A stretch of 64,000 bases of DNA from Blautia argi (GCF_003287895.1 NZ_CP030280.1:1557501-1621500), one strand, 5' to 3'; positions 44,580 to 54,895 are shown, counted from the first letter of the stretch. Translations and numbers: made by a program. The notes: generated by a model not told the origin, from the sequence alone.

Positions 44580-46367
44580 ATGGCAGAGATAAAATTATTT
44601 GATACCTGGACATTTCAGGAACAAATGCCGGAACCATTCAGCCAGTTTTTACAAAAAGAAGGATTACGAAAAACTACTACTATGGTGGAATGGCTTTCCC
44701 AGTATAATCAGGGAAGACAGGCAACACTGCATCCCCCTACATTGAGGGCAATGCTCAATATTGCAGGGATTTATTTGAAGCAAACAGAAGGAGCCCTTGG
44801 ATTTCAAAAAGGAAATTATGATTTGTTGAACTTCTATTGTATGGAATATGTAAAGGGAAATCGACGCCACGCATTGGTTTATAATCCGATCAGTGCAAAA
44901 ATACGCGGTGTCTGTAAAACAGAAAAACAAACATATAAAGCTCTGGATTTTGTTGAAAGAAACGTCAGTGACGGAGAGGAAGTTCTGGCAATGCTTATTT
45001 ATGTCAGTCTGGAAAAGAAAGAAGCATTATATAACCTGGAATTTGCTCAGAATTTTATTATATTCATGCAGCAAATGAAAGAAGGCTGGAAAAATGGAAA
45101 ACTTGCATTAAAAGCGGCTTTTCTTTGTTGTGATAACCTGTACCGGAGAGTAGAAAATGTACAGGATTTCAACAATGAAGGAATTCCGTTGGAGAAAAGT
45201 CAGCTTGGAAAGAATGGTATGGAACAACTTTCGAAACTTGCAATCGAAAGCGAACTATACGCACCAAACGATGCGATCAAAGGTATATTTCAGATTTTGG
45301 GAGAAACGAAGAAAGCAAGAGAATGGACGTTAAAAGAATTAAAGAAGATTTACGGTCAGCACTGGTCGTTTCCAAAGGATTATGAGGATCGTATTCCACA
45401 GTTTCCAGAGGATATGAAAGTCGGGGAATATGCGCAGGATATTCTTTCTGCAATTGTAGAGTCACCTTTCCGGAAATTTATGATCACCGGAAATGCAGGA
45501 ACAGGAAAGACAACAGACGCACAGATGATTGCCCAGATTTTAGGAGTGCCTTATTTTGCTTTAAACTGTGGACCGGAAACCGATGAAAGTACACTGGTGG
45601 CAGGGATTTATCCTAATTCCAGGAAAAAGACCGAAGACCATATGAAGTTTCCTTCTTTACAGGAATTTGTTGCAGATCCGATGCAGGTATTGGAAGATGT
45701 AGCCTATACAAGAAAAGAAGGGATTAGCAAAAGCGAAGCCTTTCGAGAACTGTTAGATGCAGTGTACCAGTCCGGTTACCAGAAAGCAAAAAACGAAGGG
45801 GATTTTGTAATGCAAGAATCGGAAATCATAAAAGGCTGCCGAATGCCTTCGGTGATTGAAATTATGGAGGCTTCTCTTATTGTAGAGCCGGGGACACTTG
45901 GAAAACTTAACCGGTTATTAGATGACTCCAGGAAATTGGACCTTCTGTACGGGGAAGTCGTAGAACGACACCCAAATGCAATTATCATCATCACGACCAA
46001 TCTAAATTATGTTGCAAATAGGGAATTTGATTTTTCCGTAGTATCCAGAATGAATAAGGTACAGCATCGCAAAGACTTAACAGAGCAGCAGTTGGCAGAA
46101 CGTGCCATGTTTCGGACAGGCTGCAAAGATATGGAAGTTTTAAAACAGATGGCAAAGGTAATGAAACGACTGGATGCAGTCGTAAAAGAAGAATTTGGAA
46201 AAGCCGGACTTTGTGGCTACAGGGAATATGAAAACTGGGTATATGAATATATGCGCACCCAAAATCTTGTAAAGGCTGCAGAAGATACGGTATTATCCAA
46301 GCTTGCTTCTGATGAAGAAGACAGGAATCTGCTCCGGCAGGTATGTATGGAGATTTATGTAGAGTGA
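44580..46367 (+). CDS. MoxR-type AAA ATPase
   Basis: ATG 44580 follows AAAGGAGAG; 595 residues. The first ~280 residues are a helical domain of unknown function. The AAA core follows: Walker A GNAGTGKTT at 304-312, ALNCGPETDESTLVAGIYP, a Walker-B/sensor region with IIIITTNLNYVANREFDFSVVSRM, and an arginine-finger-like SRMNK. The VWA gene starts 15 bases after its stop. MoxR ATPases work with VWA-domain partners as a chelatase-like or remodelling machine; here the pair sits on mobile DNA with several large unknown proteins. Confidence 0.88.
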   Translation: MAEIKLFDTWTFQEQMPEPFSQFLQKEGLRKTTTMVEWLSQYNQGRQATLHPPTLRAMLNIAGIYLKQTEGALGFQKGNYDLLNFYCMEYVKGNRRHALVYNPISAKIRGVCKTEKQTYKALDFVERNVSDGEEVLAMLIYVSLEKKEALYNLEFAQNFIIFMQQMKEGWKNGKLALKAAFLCCDNLYRRVENVQDFNNEGIPLEKSQLGKNGMEQLSKLAIESELYAPNDAIKGIFQILGETKKAREWTLKELKKIYGQHWSFPKDYEDRIPQFPEDMKVGEYAQDILSAIVESPFRKFMITGNAGTGKTTDAQMIAQILGVPYFALNCGPETDESTLVAGIYPNSRKKTEDHMKFPSLQEFVADPMQVLEDVAYTRKEGISKSEAFRELLDAVYQSGYQKAKNEGDFVMQESEIIKGCRMPSVIEIMEASLIVEPGTLGKLNRLLDDSRKLDLLYGEVVERHPNAIIIITTNLNYVANREFDFSVVSRMNKVQHRKDLTEQQLAERAMFRTGCKDMEVLKQMAKVMKRLDAVVKEEFGKAGLCGYREYENWVYEYMRTQNLVKAAEDTVLSKLASDEEDRNLLRQVCMEIYVE

Positions 46368-46381
46368 GGAAAGGAATCTGT

Positions 46382-48466
46382 ATGAGAAGCGAAAGAATAA
46401 GAAATAGCAGGCAGACAGAGAAGCGTTTGCTACGGGACATGGAAGTATTTTTTTCTCCTCAATTTTTAAGGTTAGTGCAACGGATTGGAAAAGAGATTAC
46501 AGATAAGCATGATGCACAGATCCGATTTTATTCCGATGCAACGGATCACAGAGCCGGTTATTTTGAAGGGCGCTATATATATATCAATACTATGAATATG
46601 CTTACACAAAGTTTTCCGACTTTGGATTTGAGAAGTAAAAGTCTGATAGGTGTAGAAGGACATGAATGCGGACATCAGAATTACAGCAGTATCTATCTGA
46701 GACGGAAATATATAGATGGAATTGCAAATGGGATTTTATATCCAGCCTGGCCTATACCGGAAACGGAGCAGGAAACCCAATTTTTACAAAGTATGAAAGA
46801 GGGTTTCCAAAAGAAAGATGCGGTTCTTTTAGGACTTTATCTGCAAACAGCCGGAAGGCTGCATGGATATCTAGAAGATGCCTTTATTGAAGAACAGATG
46901 TGCAGAAGATTCCCGGGCAGTATCAGGCAGGGAATTTTGCAAAATCGTAAGAGGAATATGGAGCAGATTTCCAGTCTGAAAAGCCAGATAGTACAGGAGA
47001 AATCAAAACTAAAGATTATGTTACTTTTGTTGGTGCAATATATGTTTACCCACAAGGTCAACGTGTGGGACGGAGAAGTTACAGAATATATGGAACTGCT
47101 TAGAAACTGTATTCCGGTTCTTTCGAAAGCAATTGCTGATATGGGGGAAAGCACAAGGTATCTTGCAACAAATCAGATTTTATTGAAGTTGTGGCCTTTG
47201 TTTTTAGAAGAAGCGGAGGGCATGGAAAGAAAAATAAAATCGGCAGGAGAAAACAAAGAAAACGTATTAAAACAGACTTTTGATGAGTGGAAAGAAGATC
47301 TGCCGCAATACTCGGAAGAACCTTCCTGCAGGGAAATCCACATGGAGCGAAAGGAAGCTTCGGATGTTCTTTGGAATGGAGGAGAACTGAAACATACTGT
47401 TTCAGAAGAAATACAATCCGTTCAAATGGAAGGAGAAAGTGCAACAAAAGAGCAGGAAAGCCTGACAGAAGAAAAAACAGAGCCCTTACTTTCTGAATTG
47501 CAGCAAGAAACGGTAAAGACAATTGATATTGGAAGAGAACTTCAAAACATCTGTCTGGAATTAAAAAGAGAAGCGCGGGAAAAGAGATATGAGGAATGGA
47601 TGCGGGAGCGTTTGAAAGAGATTTTAGAAAATACGGAGTTTACACCTGTGAACCAGGAAATCAAAAAGCATATTTTCCGAAAAGAAATCATTTCGCAAGC
47701 GGCATATCAAAAATACAGAAATCTTAAACCGCAAATAAAACATATCCAAACGAAAATGAAGCAGGATCTGCTGCCAGTTCTAAAAAGGAAGAAAACCTAT
47801 ATTCTGCGAGAACAGCATATGGGAAAAGGATTGGACATGGCACATCTGTGGAATCCTGAAAAAAGAATTTTTAAGACCAAAATTCCTTCCAGAAATATGG
47901 ATACAGCGATTGGATTTTTATTGGATCAGTCTGGCTCCATAGATAACAAGCGGTGGGAAACTTCGGTTTTGACTTCCCTTTGTGTCGTGGAGTTTGCACA
48001 AATACTTGGTATACCCATCTGTGTAAATGGACATTGTACAGGGACGGAACAGACAGGTAGAAGGCAGGAGGAAATCGTGTGTTTGCATTCTTATTTGGAG
48101 TTTGAAGAAAAGAAAGAAGGAAAGTATCGGATTTTAGATATGGAAACCAGTGGAGCTAATAGGGACGGAGCAGCGCTTCTTTACATGGCAGAAAAAATGG
48201 CAAAAAGAACGGAGAAGATGAAAATTTTGATTTTTTTCTGTGATGGGCTTCCGAATGCACAAGGATATGGCGGAAAAGTGGCAAGAGAAGATTTGCAGAA
48301 CGTACAGAAGCGGTTGAAACAGAAACAGATTACACTGCTTGTAGCAGCGATTGGAACGGATCAGGAAGATATCCGAAAAATTTATGGAAATGCCTGTATC
48401 AATGCAGAGGATCTGGAAAGGCTTCCGCAGCAGATTGTAAAGAAACTTTTAGATTATATGGGATAA
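46382..48466 (+). CDS. VWA-domain protein with HExxH motif (CobT/MoxR partner)
   Basis: ATG 46382 follows GAAAGGA, giving 694 residues; the frame also opens inside the ATPase gene. The N-terminal part has HECGH at 94-98 (GVEGHECGHQNY), a zincin-type HExxH, followed by EDAFIEEQMCRRFPG. The middle (about 300-420) is acidic and low in structure. The C-terminal VWA domain has the MIDAS DQSGS at 515-519, TSGANRDGAALLYMAEKM and FFCDGLPNAQGYGG. VWA proteins of this type are the partner of the MoxR ATPase upstream. Confidence 0.85.
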   Translation: MRSERIRNSRQTEKRLLRDMEVFFSPQFLRLVQRIGKEITDKHDAQIRFYSDATDHRAGYFEGRYIYINTMNMLTQSFPTLDLRSKSLIGVEGHECGHQNYSSIYLRRKYIDGIANGILYPAWPIPETEQETQFLQSMKEGFQKKDAVLLGLYLQTAGRLHGYLEDAFIEEQMCRRFPGSIRQGILQNRKRNMEQISSLKSQIVQEKSKLKIMLLLLVQYMFTHKVNVWDGEVTEYMELLRNCIPVLSKAIADMGESTRYLATNQILLKLWPLFLEEAEGMERKIKSAGENKENVLKQTFDEWKEDLPQYSEEPSCREIHMERKEASDVLWNGGELKHTVSEEIQSVQMEGESATKEQESLTEEKTEPLLSELQQETVKTIDIGRELQNICLELKREAREKRYEEWMRERLKEILENTEFTPVNQEIKKHIFRKEIISQAAYQKYRNLKPQIKHIQTKMKQDLLPVLKRKKTYILREQHMGKGLDMAHLWNPEKRIFKTKIPSRNMDTAIGFLLDQSGSIDNKRWETSVLTSLCVVEFAQILGIPICVNGHCTGTEQTGRRQEEIVCLHSYLEFEEKKEGKYRILDMETSGANRDGAALLYMAEKMAKRTEKMKILIFFCDGLPNAQGYGGKVAREDLQNVQKRLKQKQITLLVAAIGTDQEDIRKIYGNACINAEDLERLPQQIVKKLLDYMG

Positions 48467-48475
48467 AAACGGCAG

Positions 48476-48502
48476 AAGGGACTTTTTTAGGTTCCTTTTT
48501 TT
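48476..48502 (+). terminator. terminator after the VWA gene
   Basis: AAGGGAC (48476-48482) pairs with GTTCCTT (48491-48497) with one G-T pair, followed by a T7 run. The next ATG is 48516, and the ribosome site directly follows the T-run. Confidence 0.7.
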
Positions 48503-48515
48503 GATGGGAGGATTT

Positions 48516-48932
48516 ATGGAACAGAACAAAGAATGGGTTGAAAACTTTTGGAGTACAGGATATGTCATCCGCCTGGGAAAAGACCAGTATTTTCAGAAAA
48601 TTAAAGATAAACGTATTGTGACGGCGAAAATTTGGAAAGCAGCTTTCTTCCAAAGCTTAAAGGAAGCGGAAATGTTTGCCCAAAGGTATCTTTGGTATGC
48701 CGGTATGGACCCGCAGATTTGTTATCGTGGGTGGATACTGGTATCTGTCGAAAGTGAAGAAGAACAGGAATTGTTTTGGAATGGAAAGCAGTTTGTTCCG
48801 GAAGTTGAAAAGGCAAAACTTTTTTCCAGTTCCCGGGAAATGCAGATTTATGCAAAACGTTTGGGATTATCGAGAGAGACTTATCCGGAATTATTGCCGG
48901 TATGGAAAAAACAGATGAAAAATGCTGCGTAA
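48516..48932 (+). CDS. hypothetical protein
   Basis: ATG 48516 follows GATGGGAGG, giving 138 residues. The product is soluble, aromatic-rich and charged (WVENFWSTGYVIRLGKDQYF; AEMFAQRYLWYAGMD). No family is recognised. It lies between the VWA gene and a 419-residue unknown gene 12 bases later. Confidence 0.7.
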   Translation: MEQNKEWVENFWSTGYVIRLGKDQYFQKIKDKRIVTAKIWKAAFFQSLKEAEMFAQRYLWYAGMDPQICYRGWILVSVESEEEQELFWNGKQFVPEVEKAKLFSSSREMQIYAKRLGLSRETYPELLPVWKKQMKNAA

Positions 48933-48944
48933 GGAGGAAACAGG

Positions 48945-50204
48945 ATGGAAATTAAAAACTTAGCACAATTAAAACGAGTAATACAAGAGAAGAGAGAATT
49001 TATTATCAGAGCACATCGATTGAATAAATTTTTAGGACAGAGGAGAATACCCAACGTGGTACAAAGTAATGGATTTTATTCGGTTATATCTAGACAGCCG
49101 GAGCATGAAGTCAGTTGTGCTAACAGGGGAAAAGGAAGCTGGATTGATTTTGGAAAAGCAACTCAATGGGAATTTCAAGATGGAAAATGTAGCATGTATT
49201 TTCCAGAAATGGAGCATATACCTGACAATCTAATCTGGTCGATTGAATTTTGTGAGGATGGAAGCAATATCCGACAAAAGCTTTCCTGTTCTATTCTCTG
49301 TAATGCCTATTATCATGGAGAACTCTTGCTGCCAGAAACCATAAAAACATTCTCAGAGGCACTGGAATATGCGAAAGAACATTTGGATGAAATTCCATTA
49401 GGTGAAATGAATTATATAGAAAACAGTGATGTACTCGATGAGGAAAATTGTGAAATAGAGGATACTATTGTGGAAGAAATATCAGAAGATAGTGGCAAAG
49501 AAAATGGTTCCCCAAATTCCAAAGAGGAATGGTGGAGGCTTATAGAAGGAATTAAAGAATATGAAAGCAGATTGGTAGAAAAGGGAAGGAGAGAAGATGC
49601 AGAAAAGATTGCCAGATGCATGGATTCCTTCTATCCAAATGATGTTGTAAAGGAGATTTTAAAAGATGGAGAAGGAAGTGTTTCTGAAGTAAAAAGAGGA
49701 GGAATTTCTTTGCTAGATGACGATTATTATTTGGCAGAGACGAAGCAACCTTATTCCTTCCGACAGGTTACTCGGGAGGATATTCTTGGAATATTGGAGG
49801 AATATTCCCAAAACGGTTATTTGGTACCCAGCTTTTCAAAGGAAACAGTTATCTGGCTTTCGGAAGAACATGAAAACAATTCCAAAACATCAAGATTTTA
49901 TTATCCTGTGCAGCTGTCGCCATGGAGAAGCCTACAAATGATTCGACAGTTGGATTGCTGGTATGCAGATACCGATTTGGATTGTCGGGAATATGCAGAA
50001 GAATACCAAAGGATCGTATCTGGCATTTTGCATGGTCTTGTGATTTTAAACCCGAAAAAACTCGCATTAGAAGAGGTGATTGCAGAATGGGAAGTAAATT
50101 TTACAGAACCTGAAAAGAGCGGGTATCGGACAGCTTTTGATGAAATTCGTAAGGGTAAAATTCCAATTATCCGAGACTGTAATTATACGACAGATGAACG
50201 ATAA
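48945..50204 (+). CDS. hypothetical protein of the MoxR-VWA block
   Basis: ATG 48945 follows AAGGAGG; 419 residues. An N-terminal basic domain (LKRVIQEKREFIIRAHRLN) is followed by a beta-rich region (residues 35-130), an acidic linker (about 160-200), and a C-terminal helical region (TREDILGILEEYSQNGYL; YAEEYQRIVSGILHGLV). No family is recognised. Confidence 0.75.
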   Translation: MEIKNLAQLKRVIQEKREFIIRAHRLNKFLGQRRIPNVVQSNGFYSVISRQPEHEVSCANRGKGSWIDFGKATQWEFQDGKCSMYFPEMEHIPDNLIWSIEFCEDGSNIRQKLSCSILCNAYYHGELLLPETIKTFSEALEYAKEHLDEIPLGEMNYIENSDVLDEENCEIEDTIVEEISEDSGKENGSPNSKEEWWRLIEGIKEYESRLVEKGRREDAEKIARCMDSFYPNDVVKEILKDGEGSVSEVKRGGISLLDDDYYLAETKQPYSFRQVTREDILGILEEYSQNGYLVPSFSKETVIWLSEEHENNSKTSRFYYPVQLSPWRSLQMIRQLDCWYADTDLDCREYAEEYQRIVSGILHGLVILNPKKLALEEVIAEWEVNFTEPEKSGYRTAFDEIRKGKIPIIRDCNYTTDER

Positions 50205-50215
50205 AAGAGAGAAAT

Positions 50216-50239
50216 AAAGGGCTGTGTTAGCAGCCCTTT
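50216..50239 (+). terminator. hairpin ahead of 720-aa gene
   Basis: AAAGGGCTG (50216-50224) pairs perfectly with CAGCCCTTT (50231-50239). There is no long T-run; the ribosome site AAAGGAG starts 5 bases later. Confidence 0.6.
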
Positions 50240-50255
50240 CCAGAAAGGAGAACAA

Positions 50256-52418
50256 ATGGATATCTTAAAAGAAAAAATAGATGCAAACAGTTTTCAGACT
50301 ATGAAGCATATCATTTTTCTTACATCAACAAAGAATGATAAGGCGTGGAGATTTGAAAAAGAAGAGGATAAACGTTTTCTTCCAATGGGGAAAGAACAGA
50401 AGGAGGAAGATGCGTATACCTTTCAGTATCCGGGTGAGATGCTGGAGCGGTATAAAGAAAAGATAGGGGATAGTATCCAAATACGCAGGGCGTTGGCATT
50501 TGCTCTTGTAACTATGTCTGATTTTTATGAAGCACAAATGTATGTGGGAGCACAATATGAAAACTTTCTGAAACGGATCGAACGAGAAGCGGAAACTGAT
50601 ATTTATCTAGCAGGGGCGATGTATTTTCTGACATCTTCTAAAAAGAAAAAAGAACTCTATCATGAAAGGATAAAGAACTACGCATACAAAGAACTTGCAG
50701 AATGTATGTGTATCTTATTTTTAGGCAAAGGTGAAAAAGAAATTTGGGAAATCTTAAAGGAGCTTGTATGCAGCTTCTTCGAAAAAGAAAGAGAAGTGAA
50801 TATTTTTCAAAATACGGAAATGTATATCTGGTTTTTCAGAGCCTATGAAACGGAAATTAAAAAGGAGAGAAAAAAGATATTTTCGAAATTAAAACTTTTG
50901 ATAAAGATGCAGCATACTCATGTAAAAGAACGTTCAGAGTTATTGCAACAGATGCAAAAGGCAGGTTATCAAAAAGAAGAAATTTTTTATTTAAACCTGC
51001 GGATGCTAAAAGCAGCTAAAGAGGATCGGATAGAAACAGTAAGTCAGATTACTTGGGAGAGGGCTTCGGAAAGTTTTTGTGCTTTTATCTGTAATCAGAA
51101 GAAATCATATCCGAAAGAAATTTACAAGTTTTGCGGGGAACTGCTCAAAGAGCATTTTGTTTATGGAATTAAAATTGGAGGATACAATGGAATTTTAGAA
51201 GCTATGAGGTATCAGGTCACTGTTAAAAATTCCAAAGTATATGCGTTGCTTTATCCCTATGCAGGAAAACAACAGGCAAATCCAAAATGGTTTTTTATTC
51301 CATTATGTAAAACACAGGCAAAAGAAATTCTGCTATTCTTGGGAAAAAAAGATTTTGACAAGCAAATCCGGGAAACTTTGTATAACGAAACATTTACAGA
51401 ACAGGAACTTCGGGAGTATCTAAATATGTATAGGGGACTGACAAAGGTGGATTATATCCAACAGATGCTACAAGAAGAAAACTATCAAAATCATAATATT
51501 TTTGAAACATTTGCAGAAAAGAATTTCTTAGATCCCCGACAGATTATAAAAGAATTGCTTACAAAGGGAGAAGGAAAAGTGATTTCTGAATGGGAAGAAC
51601 CGGAAAAAAAGAAGTATGGCTATATTCTTTCCTATATCGAAGAAATGGATACGGATTTAAAATTTCAGACTGCAAAACTTCTTTTGGATAACCGCTCCAT
51701 GGAAGAAATCAGAAAAGCAGGGAAACGGAATTTCTTATGGAAAAGTGTTGGAATTCAGGAATACTATTACAGACGAGAATACGATGAAATGAATTTTATG
51801 AAATCCCATTTGAAACCAAACCAGGTTCTTCAGTTGTTTTTCTGGGTAGAAGAATCCATTTATCGGTTTCAGCCACAAAAATACTTTGATTTTCTTTTAA
51901 ATGTTTTGGGAAAAGAGGAAAATCTTATTTGGCTTCCGAAAGAACAGGCACAGAAATTTTGGGAAAAACTTATAGCGCTTGGAATAGAAGGCGCCGGAAG
52001 CAAGAAACTGAGAATGCTATACATGGGGAAAGAAGAACGGGAGCGGTTTTATAAGGAACAGGAAGAAGCCGCAAGGCAGAAAAAAGAGGCTGAACTGGAA
52101 AAGCAGACAGCAGAAGCATACCAAAAGTTTTTGAAATTGCAGGAAGAAAAAACAGCAGAAGATCTTTTTTCTAAAATCAATTTACTCTCCTATTCTTATC
52201 AGAAAGATGCCTATGTAAAAGCAGTAGTTTGGTTTTTGAAGAAGTATTTGGAACAAATAGAGTGGAAATTATCACAAGAAGCCTTTTGGGAATATTTAGA
52301 ACTGCTATTAAACTTAGGAAAAAAGAAAGGAATAGAGGTAGCAGCGATAAAAGAATGGTTGATAAAGACGGAGGTAGAAGATGTTTACAACAGTGAAGGA
52401 ACACATGGGAATTGTTAA
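50256..52418 (+). CDS. large helical protein of unknown function
   Basis: The 720-residue product starts after AAAGGAGAAC. It is almost wholly helical and lysine/glutamate rich, with leucine-patterned repeats that could form HEAT/TPR-like arrays (for example AKEILLFLGKKDFDKQIRE). A coiled coil occurs near residues 590-640 (RERFYKEQEEAARQKKEAEL). No catalytic motif is seen. Its 3' end overlaps the next gene by 38 bases. It belongs to the MoxR-VWA block and may be a scaffold. Confidence 0.75.
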   Translation: MDILKEKIDANSFQTMKHIIFLTSTKNDKAWRFEKEEDKRFLPMGKEQKEEDAYTFQYPGEMLERYKEKIGDSIQIRRALAFALVTMSDFYEAQMYVGAQYENFLKRIEREAETDIYLAGAMYFLTSSKKKKELYHERIKNYAYKELAECMCILFLGKGEKEIWEILKELVCSFFEKEREVNIFQNTEMYIWFFRAYETEIKKERKKIFSKLKLLIKMQHTHVKERSELLQQMQKAGYQKEEIFYLNLRMLKAAKEDRIETVSQITWERASESFCAFICNQKKSYPKEIYKFCGELLKEHFVYGIKIGGYNGILEAMRYQVTVKNSKVYALLYPYAGKQQANPKWFFIPLCKTQAKEILLFLGKKDFDKQIRETLYNETFTEQELREYLNMYRGLTKVDYIQQMLQEENYQNHNIFETFAEKNFLDPRQIIKELLTKGEGKVISEWEEPEKKKYGYILSYIEEMDTDLKFQTAKLLLDNRSMEEIRKAGKRNFLWKSVGIQEYYYRREYDEMNFMKSHLKPNQVLQLFFWVEESIYRFQPQKYFDFLLNVLGKEENLIWLPKEQAQKFWEKLIALGIEGAGSKKLRMLYMGKEERERFYKEQEEAARQKKEAELEKQTAEAYQKFLKLQEEKTAEDLFSKINLLSYSYQKDAYVKAVVWFLKKYLEQIEWKLSQEAFWEYLELLLNLGKKKGIEVAAIKEWLIKTEVEDVYNSEGTHGNC

Positions 52419-54810
52419 GGGTCTGGAAGGACTTGGCTGGCAGGAAATTTTAGGATTTTCTAATCAAGAGCTCCTTCCTTTTACGAAAGCAATTGATACA
52501 GATGAAAAAAGAAGCATACTGAAACAGCTTCCGATTGAGTATGGAAAGAAATTGGTGGTTTATCCGGAATTTCTTTCAAAGATCATAAATCTGCAAAAAG
52601 CAGGAATTTCAGCTTACAGAATAGAAAGTTTTATCGGTGGTGCAGAGGGAAGACTACTGGACTCTTCTTATGAGGAATTGGAAGCAGCTTTAAAAACAGA
52701 AGAAATTTCAGACAGATATGTAGCCATATATCTGCAATACTTTTTTTCCAGCCATTTGTCTGGAAAAGAGTGCAGTATATTAAATGCAAATCTGGAGTTT
52801 TTCGAAACATATGGTGATAAAAAGTTACAAGATTTAAGTTATTCAGAACGAATGTTTTTGAAAGAACCGATTTTTTCTGGGGACTTTTTCTGCGAAGTGA
52901 TTGCAGAGAAAGATTTCTTTCAGGATTTAGGGAAAGCGAATGTATTGAACCTTTTAAAATATTTGACAGAGTTTCCATTGCCGATGTTAAGCAAAGAGGC
53001 ATACAGACAGATTGTAAAAAATGCAGAAGAACTTTATCCGTTACTAAGAAAAATTATGCTGCGCTTACATAAAGATATACAATCCTGTTTTTTAACAAGA
53101 TGGCTGGAGAATAAACAGTTATTGTTTGATTTAAACAGATTTGTAAGACAAGGATGGATTTCACAAGGAAATTTCTATACAAGAGCAGGGTATGTACAGG
53201 AGGTTTATCGGTATGCCATAAAAGCGATGGATCGATTGGAATATTACCAAGAGTCAGTACTTCTTTATGCAGTCAAACATCAGAAAAAACATTTTTTGAA
53301 ATTGTATGAAGAAAATACAGAACTGTTTCTTGAACTTCCGTGGAATTCTATTTTATTTGAAAAATCATTTTATGAAGAGTATGTCAATCTAAATACATTA
53401 AATTTTCAAAATTTAAAGGAATGCAGAAAAATAAAGGAATGCTCTATTATAGAAAAGACAGATATGACACAAAAAGAGTATACTTTTGCGGAAATAAAAT
53501 TATTTACTTCCTGCCCTGACAGGGGATATATCCGCTTATACCACAAACTAAATTATAGAAGGGTCGATGACCGTTTGAGAGTCATGCAGGAAGTGGTGAA
53601 AAAAAGGCTCTTGGAGAAAGAAAACAGTGAAGAAACTTTGGAAGCAGTTGCTGCTTTTTTGTCCCACAAACTGTTATCTAAGTGGATGAAGGAAGAACTG
53701 GGAAATATTTCTGGTTTAGAGGGAACGGATATACCGAAGTTGTTTCTTTCCTGGGAAAAAGTTGTACGGTTTCTTCCAGAAGTGAAAAACAGTTTCCAAC
53801 TGCGGTATTTGCTAGTAAATAAAGAAAAATTAAGTGCGTATTCAAATTTTCAGTCTGCCTATGCCGATCTATTAAAAAATGATCCCCACTGGGAGTGGAT
53901 GAAGAGTACCTTTGCTTTCTCCAATTCGTTTATCCGAGAGTATGAAGCAAATATCCAGGCATTCCTGGAACAAGGCGGTTCTGAAATTTTGTATGAATTT
54001 TATAAAGGAGATACCGGACAGACAGAAATGTTGCGCAGATTATTAGTGGCAGAACTAATGGGGAAATTTAAAGATTTAAAATACCACGAGGCAGATCTGG
54101 AAAAAGAACTTGCTTTTCCAATTTTGGAAAAACAGATGAAACTGTGGGCAGAAAATCTGCAACTTCAAAAAAAGGAATGGAAAATCTGGGAAGAAGACCG
54201 TTTTCTTCCAGTGATGCAAATTGGGGAACTGCCGGATAAAACCTGTCTAAGTTACAAGACAGGAATGTATCGGAAGTGTCTGTTATCCTGCTTTGACAGT
54301 AATAAGAAAATTATATATATTTCTTATCAAGGCAAGATTGTCCTTCGGGCAATTCTTAGGCTTACCAAAGCATCTGAAGAAAAAATGGAAAGGGAGAACA
54401 AAGAATTTGAATTTGTAGATTTCACAAAGGATAATAAGGAAGAGAAGACAGAGCAACTGGTTCTGTTTTTGGAAAGAGCGTATGTGAAAGGAATTTCGGA
54501 AAAACTGGAACAGGAGATGTTTGAACTTCTTCTTGATATGGTAAGAAAGAAAGCGGAAAATCTCTGTATCCCTTTGCTACTTAGTTATGATTACATTGAT
54601 GATATACCAAAGGAAAAGTTCCAAAAAGAGAGCAGATATATTTATATTTCAGCCACGAAGGGAAACGAGCAATATTTGGACTCACTGGGAGGAAAACATG
54701 GGATTGCTTCAGAAGGAAAGTACCTGAAAACAACAGTCTATTTTCCGATATTTCAGAAAGATTGTATGCATGGAAGATGTGAAAGAATGGGATTTATGGA
54801 AGCACAATAG
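52381..54810 (+). CDS. large helical protein of unknown function
   Basis: ATG 52381 follows GACGGAGG and overlaps the preceding gene; an in-frame ATG at 52408 is an alternative. The 809-residue product is mostly helical with repeated Leu-rich segments; the last ~150 residues are mixed alpha/beta (SCFDSNKKIIYISYQGKIVL; RYIYISATKGNEQYLDSLGG; KTTVYFPIF). It may be a MoxR-VWA-associated substrate or adaptor. No known family is recognised. Confidence 0.75.
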   Translation: MFTTVKEHMGIVKGLEGLGWQEILGFSNQELLPFTKAIDTDEKRSILKQLPIEYGKKLVVYPEFLSKIINLQKAGISAYRIESFIGGAEGRLLDSSYEELEAALKTEEISDRYVAIYLQYFFSSHLSGKECSILNANLEFFETYGDKKLQDLSYSERMFLKEPIFSGDFFCEVIAEKDFFQDLGKANVLNLLKYLTEFPLPMLSKEAYRQIVKNAEELYPLLRKIMLRLHKDIQSCFLTRWLENKQLLFDLNRFVRQGWISQGNFYTRAGYVQEVYRYAIKAMDRLEYYQESVLLYAVKHQKKHFLKLYEENTELFLELPWNSILFEKSFYEEYVNLNTLNFQNLKECRKIKECSIIEKTDMTQKEYTFAEIKLFTSCPDRGYIRLYHKLNYRRVDDRLRVMQEVVKKRLLEKENSEETLEAVAAFLSHKLLSKWMKEELGNISGLEGTDIPKLFLSWEKVVRFLPEVKNSFQLRYLLVNKEKLSAYSNFQSAYADLLKNDPHWEWMKSTFAFSNSFIREYEANIQAFLEQGGSEILYEFYKGDTGQTEMLRRLLVAELMGKFKDLKYHEADLEKELAFPILEKQMKLWAENLQLQKKEWKIWEEDRFLPVMQIGELPDKTCLSYKTGMYRKCLLSCFDSNKKIIYISYQGKIVLRAILRLTKASEEKMERENKEFEFVDFTKDNKEEKTEQLVLFLERAYVKGISEKLEQEMFELLLDMVRKKAENLCIPLLLSYDYIDDIPKEKFQKESRYIYISATKGNEQYLDSLGGKHGIASEGKYLKTTVYFPIFQKDCMHGRCERMGFMEAQ

Positions 54811-54820
54811 GAAAATTCGT

Positions 54821-54849
54821 TTGTCAGTTCTTTTGATGTCTGATATAAT
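54821..54849 (+). promoter_or_regulatory. sigma-A promoter of second Rpn gene
   Basis: TTGTCA (54821-54826), a spacer of exactly 17 bases, and TATAAT (54844-54849). Transcription would start near 54857, which makes ATG 54836 unusable and supports the GTG start at 54896. Confidence 0.75.
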
Positions 54850-54895
54850 AATTGTAACAAGAGAGTCAGTGATTGCAGAAGAGAGAGGAATTTAC

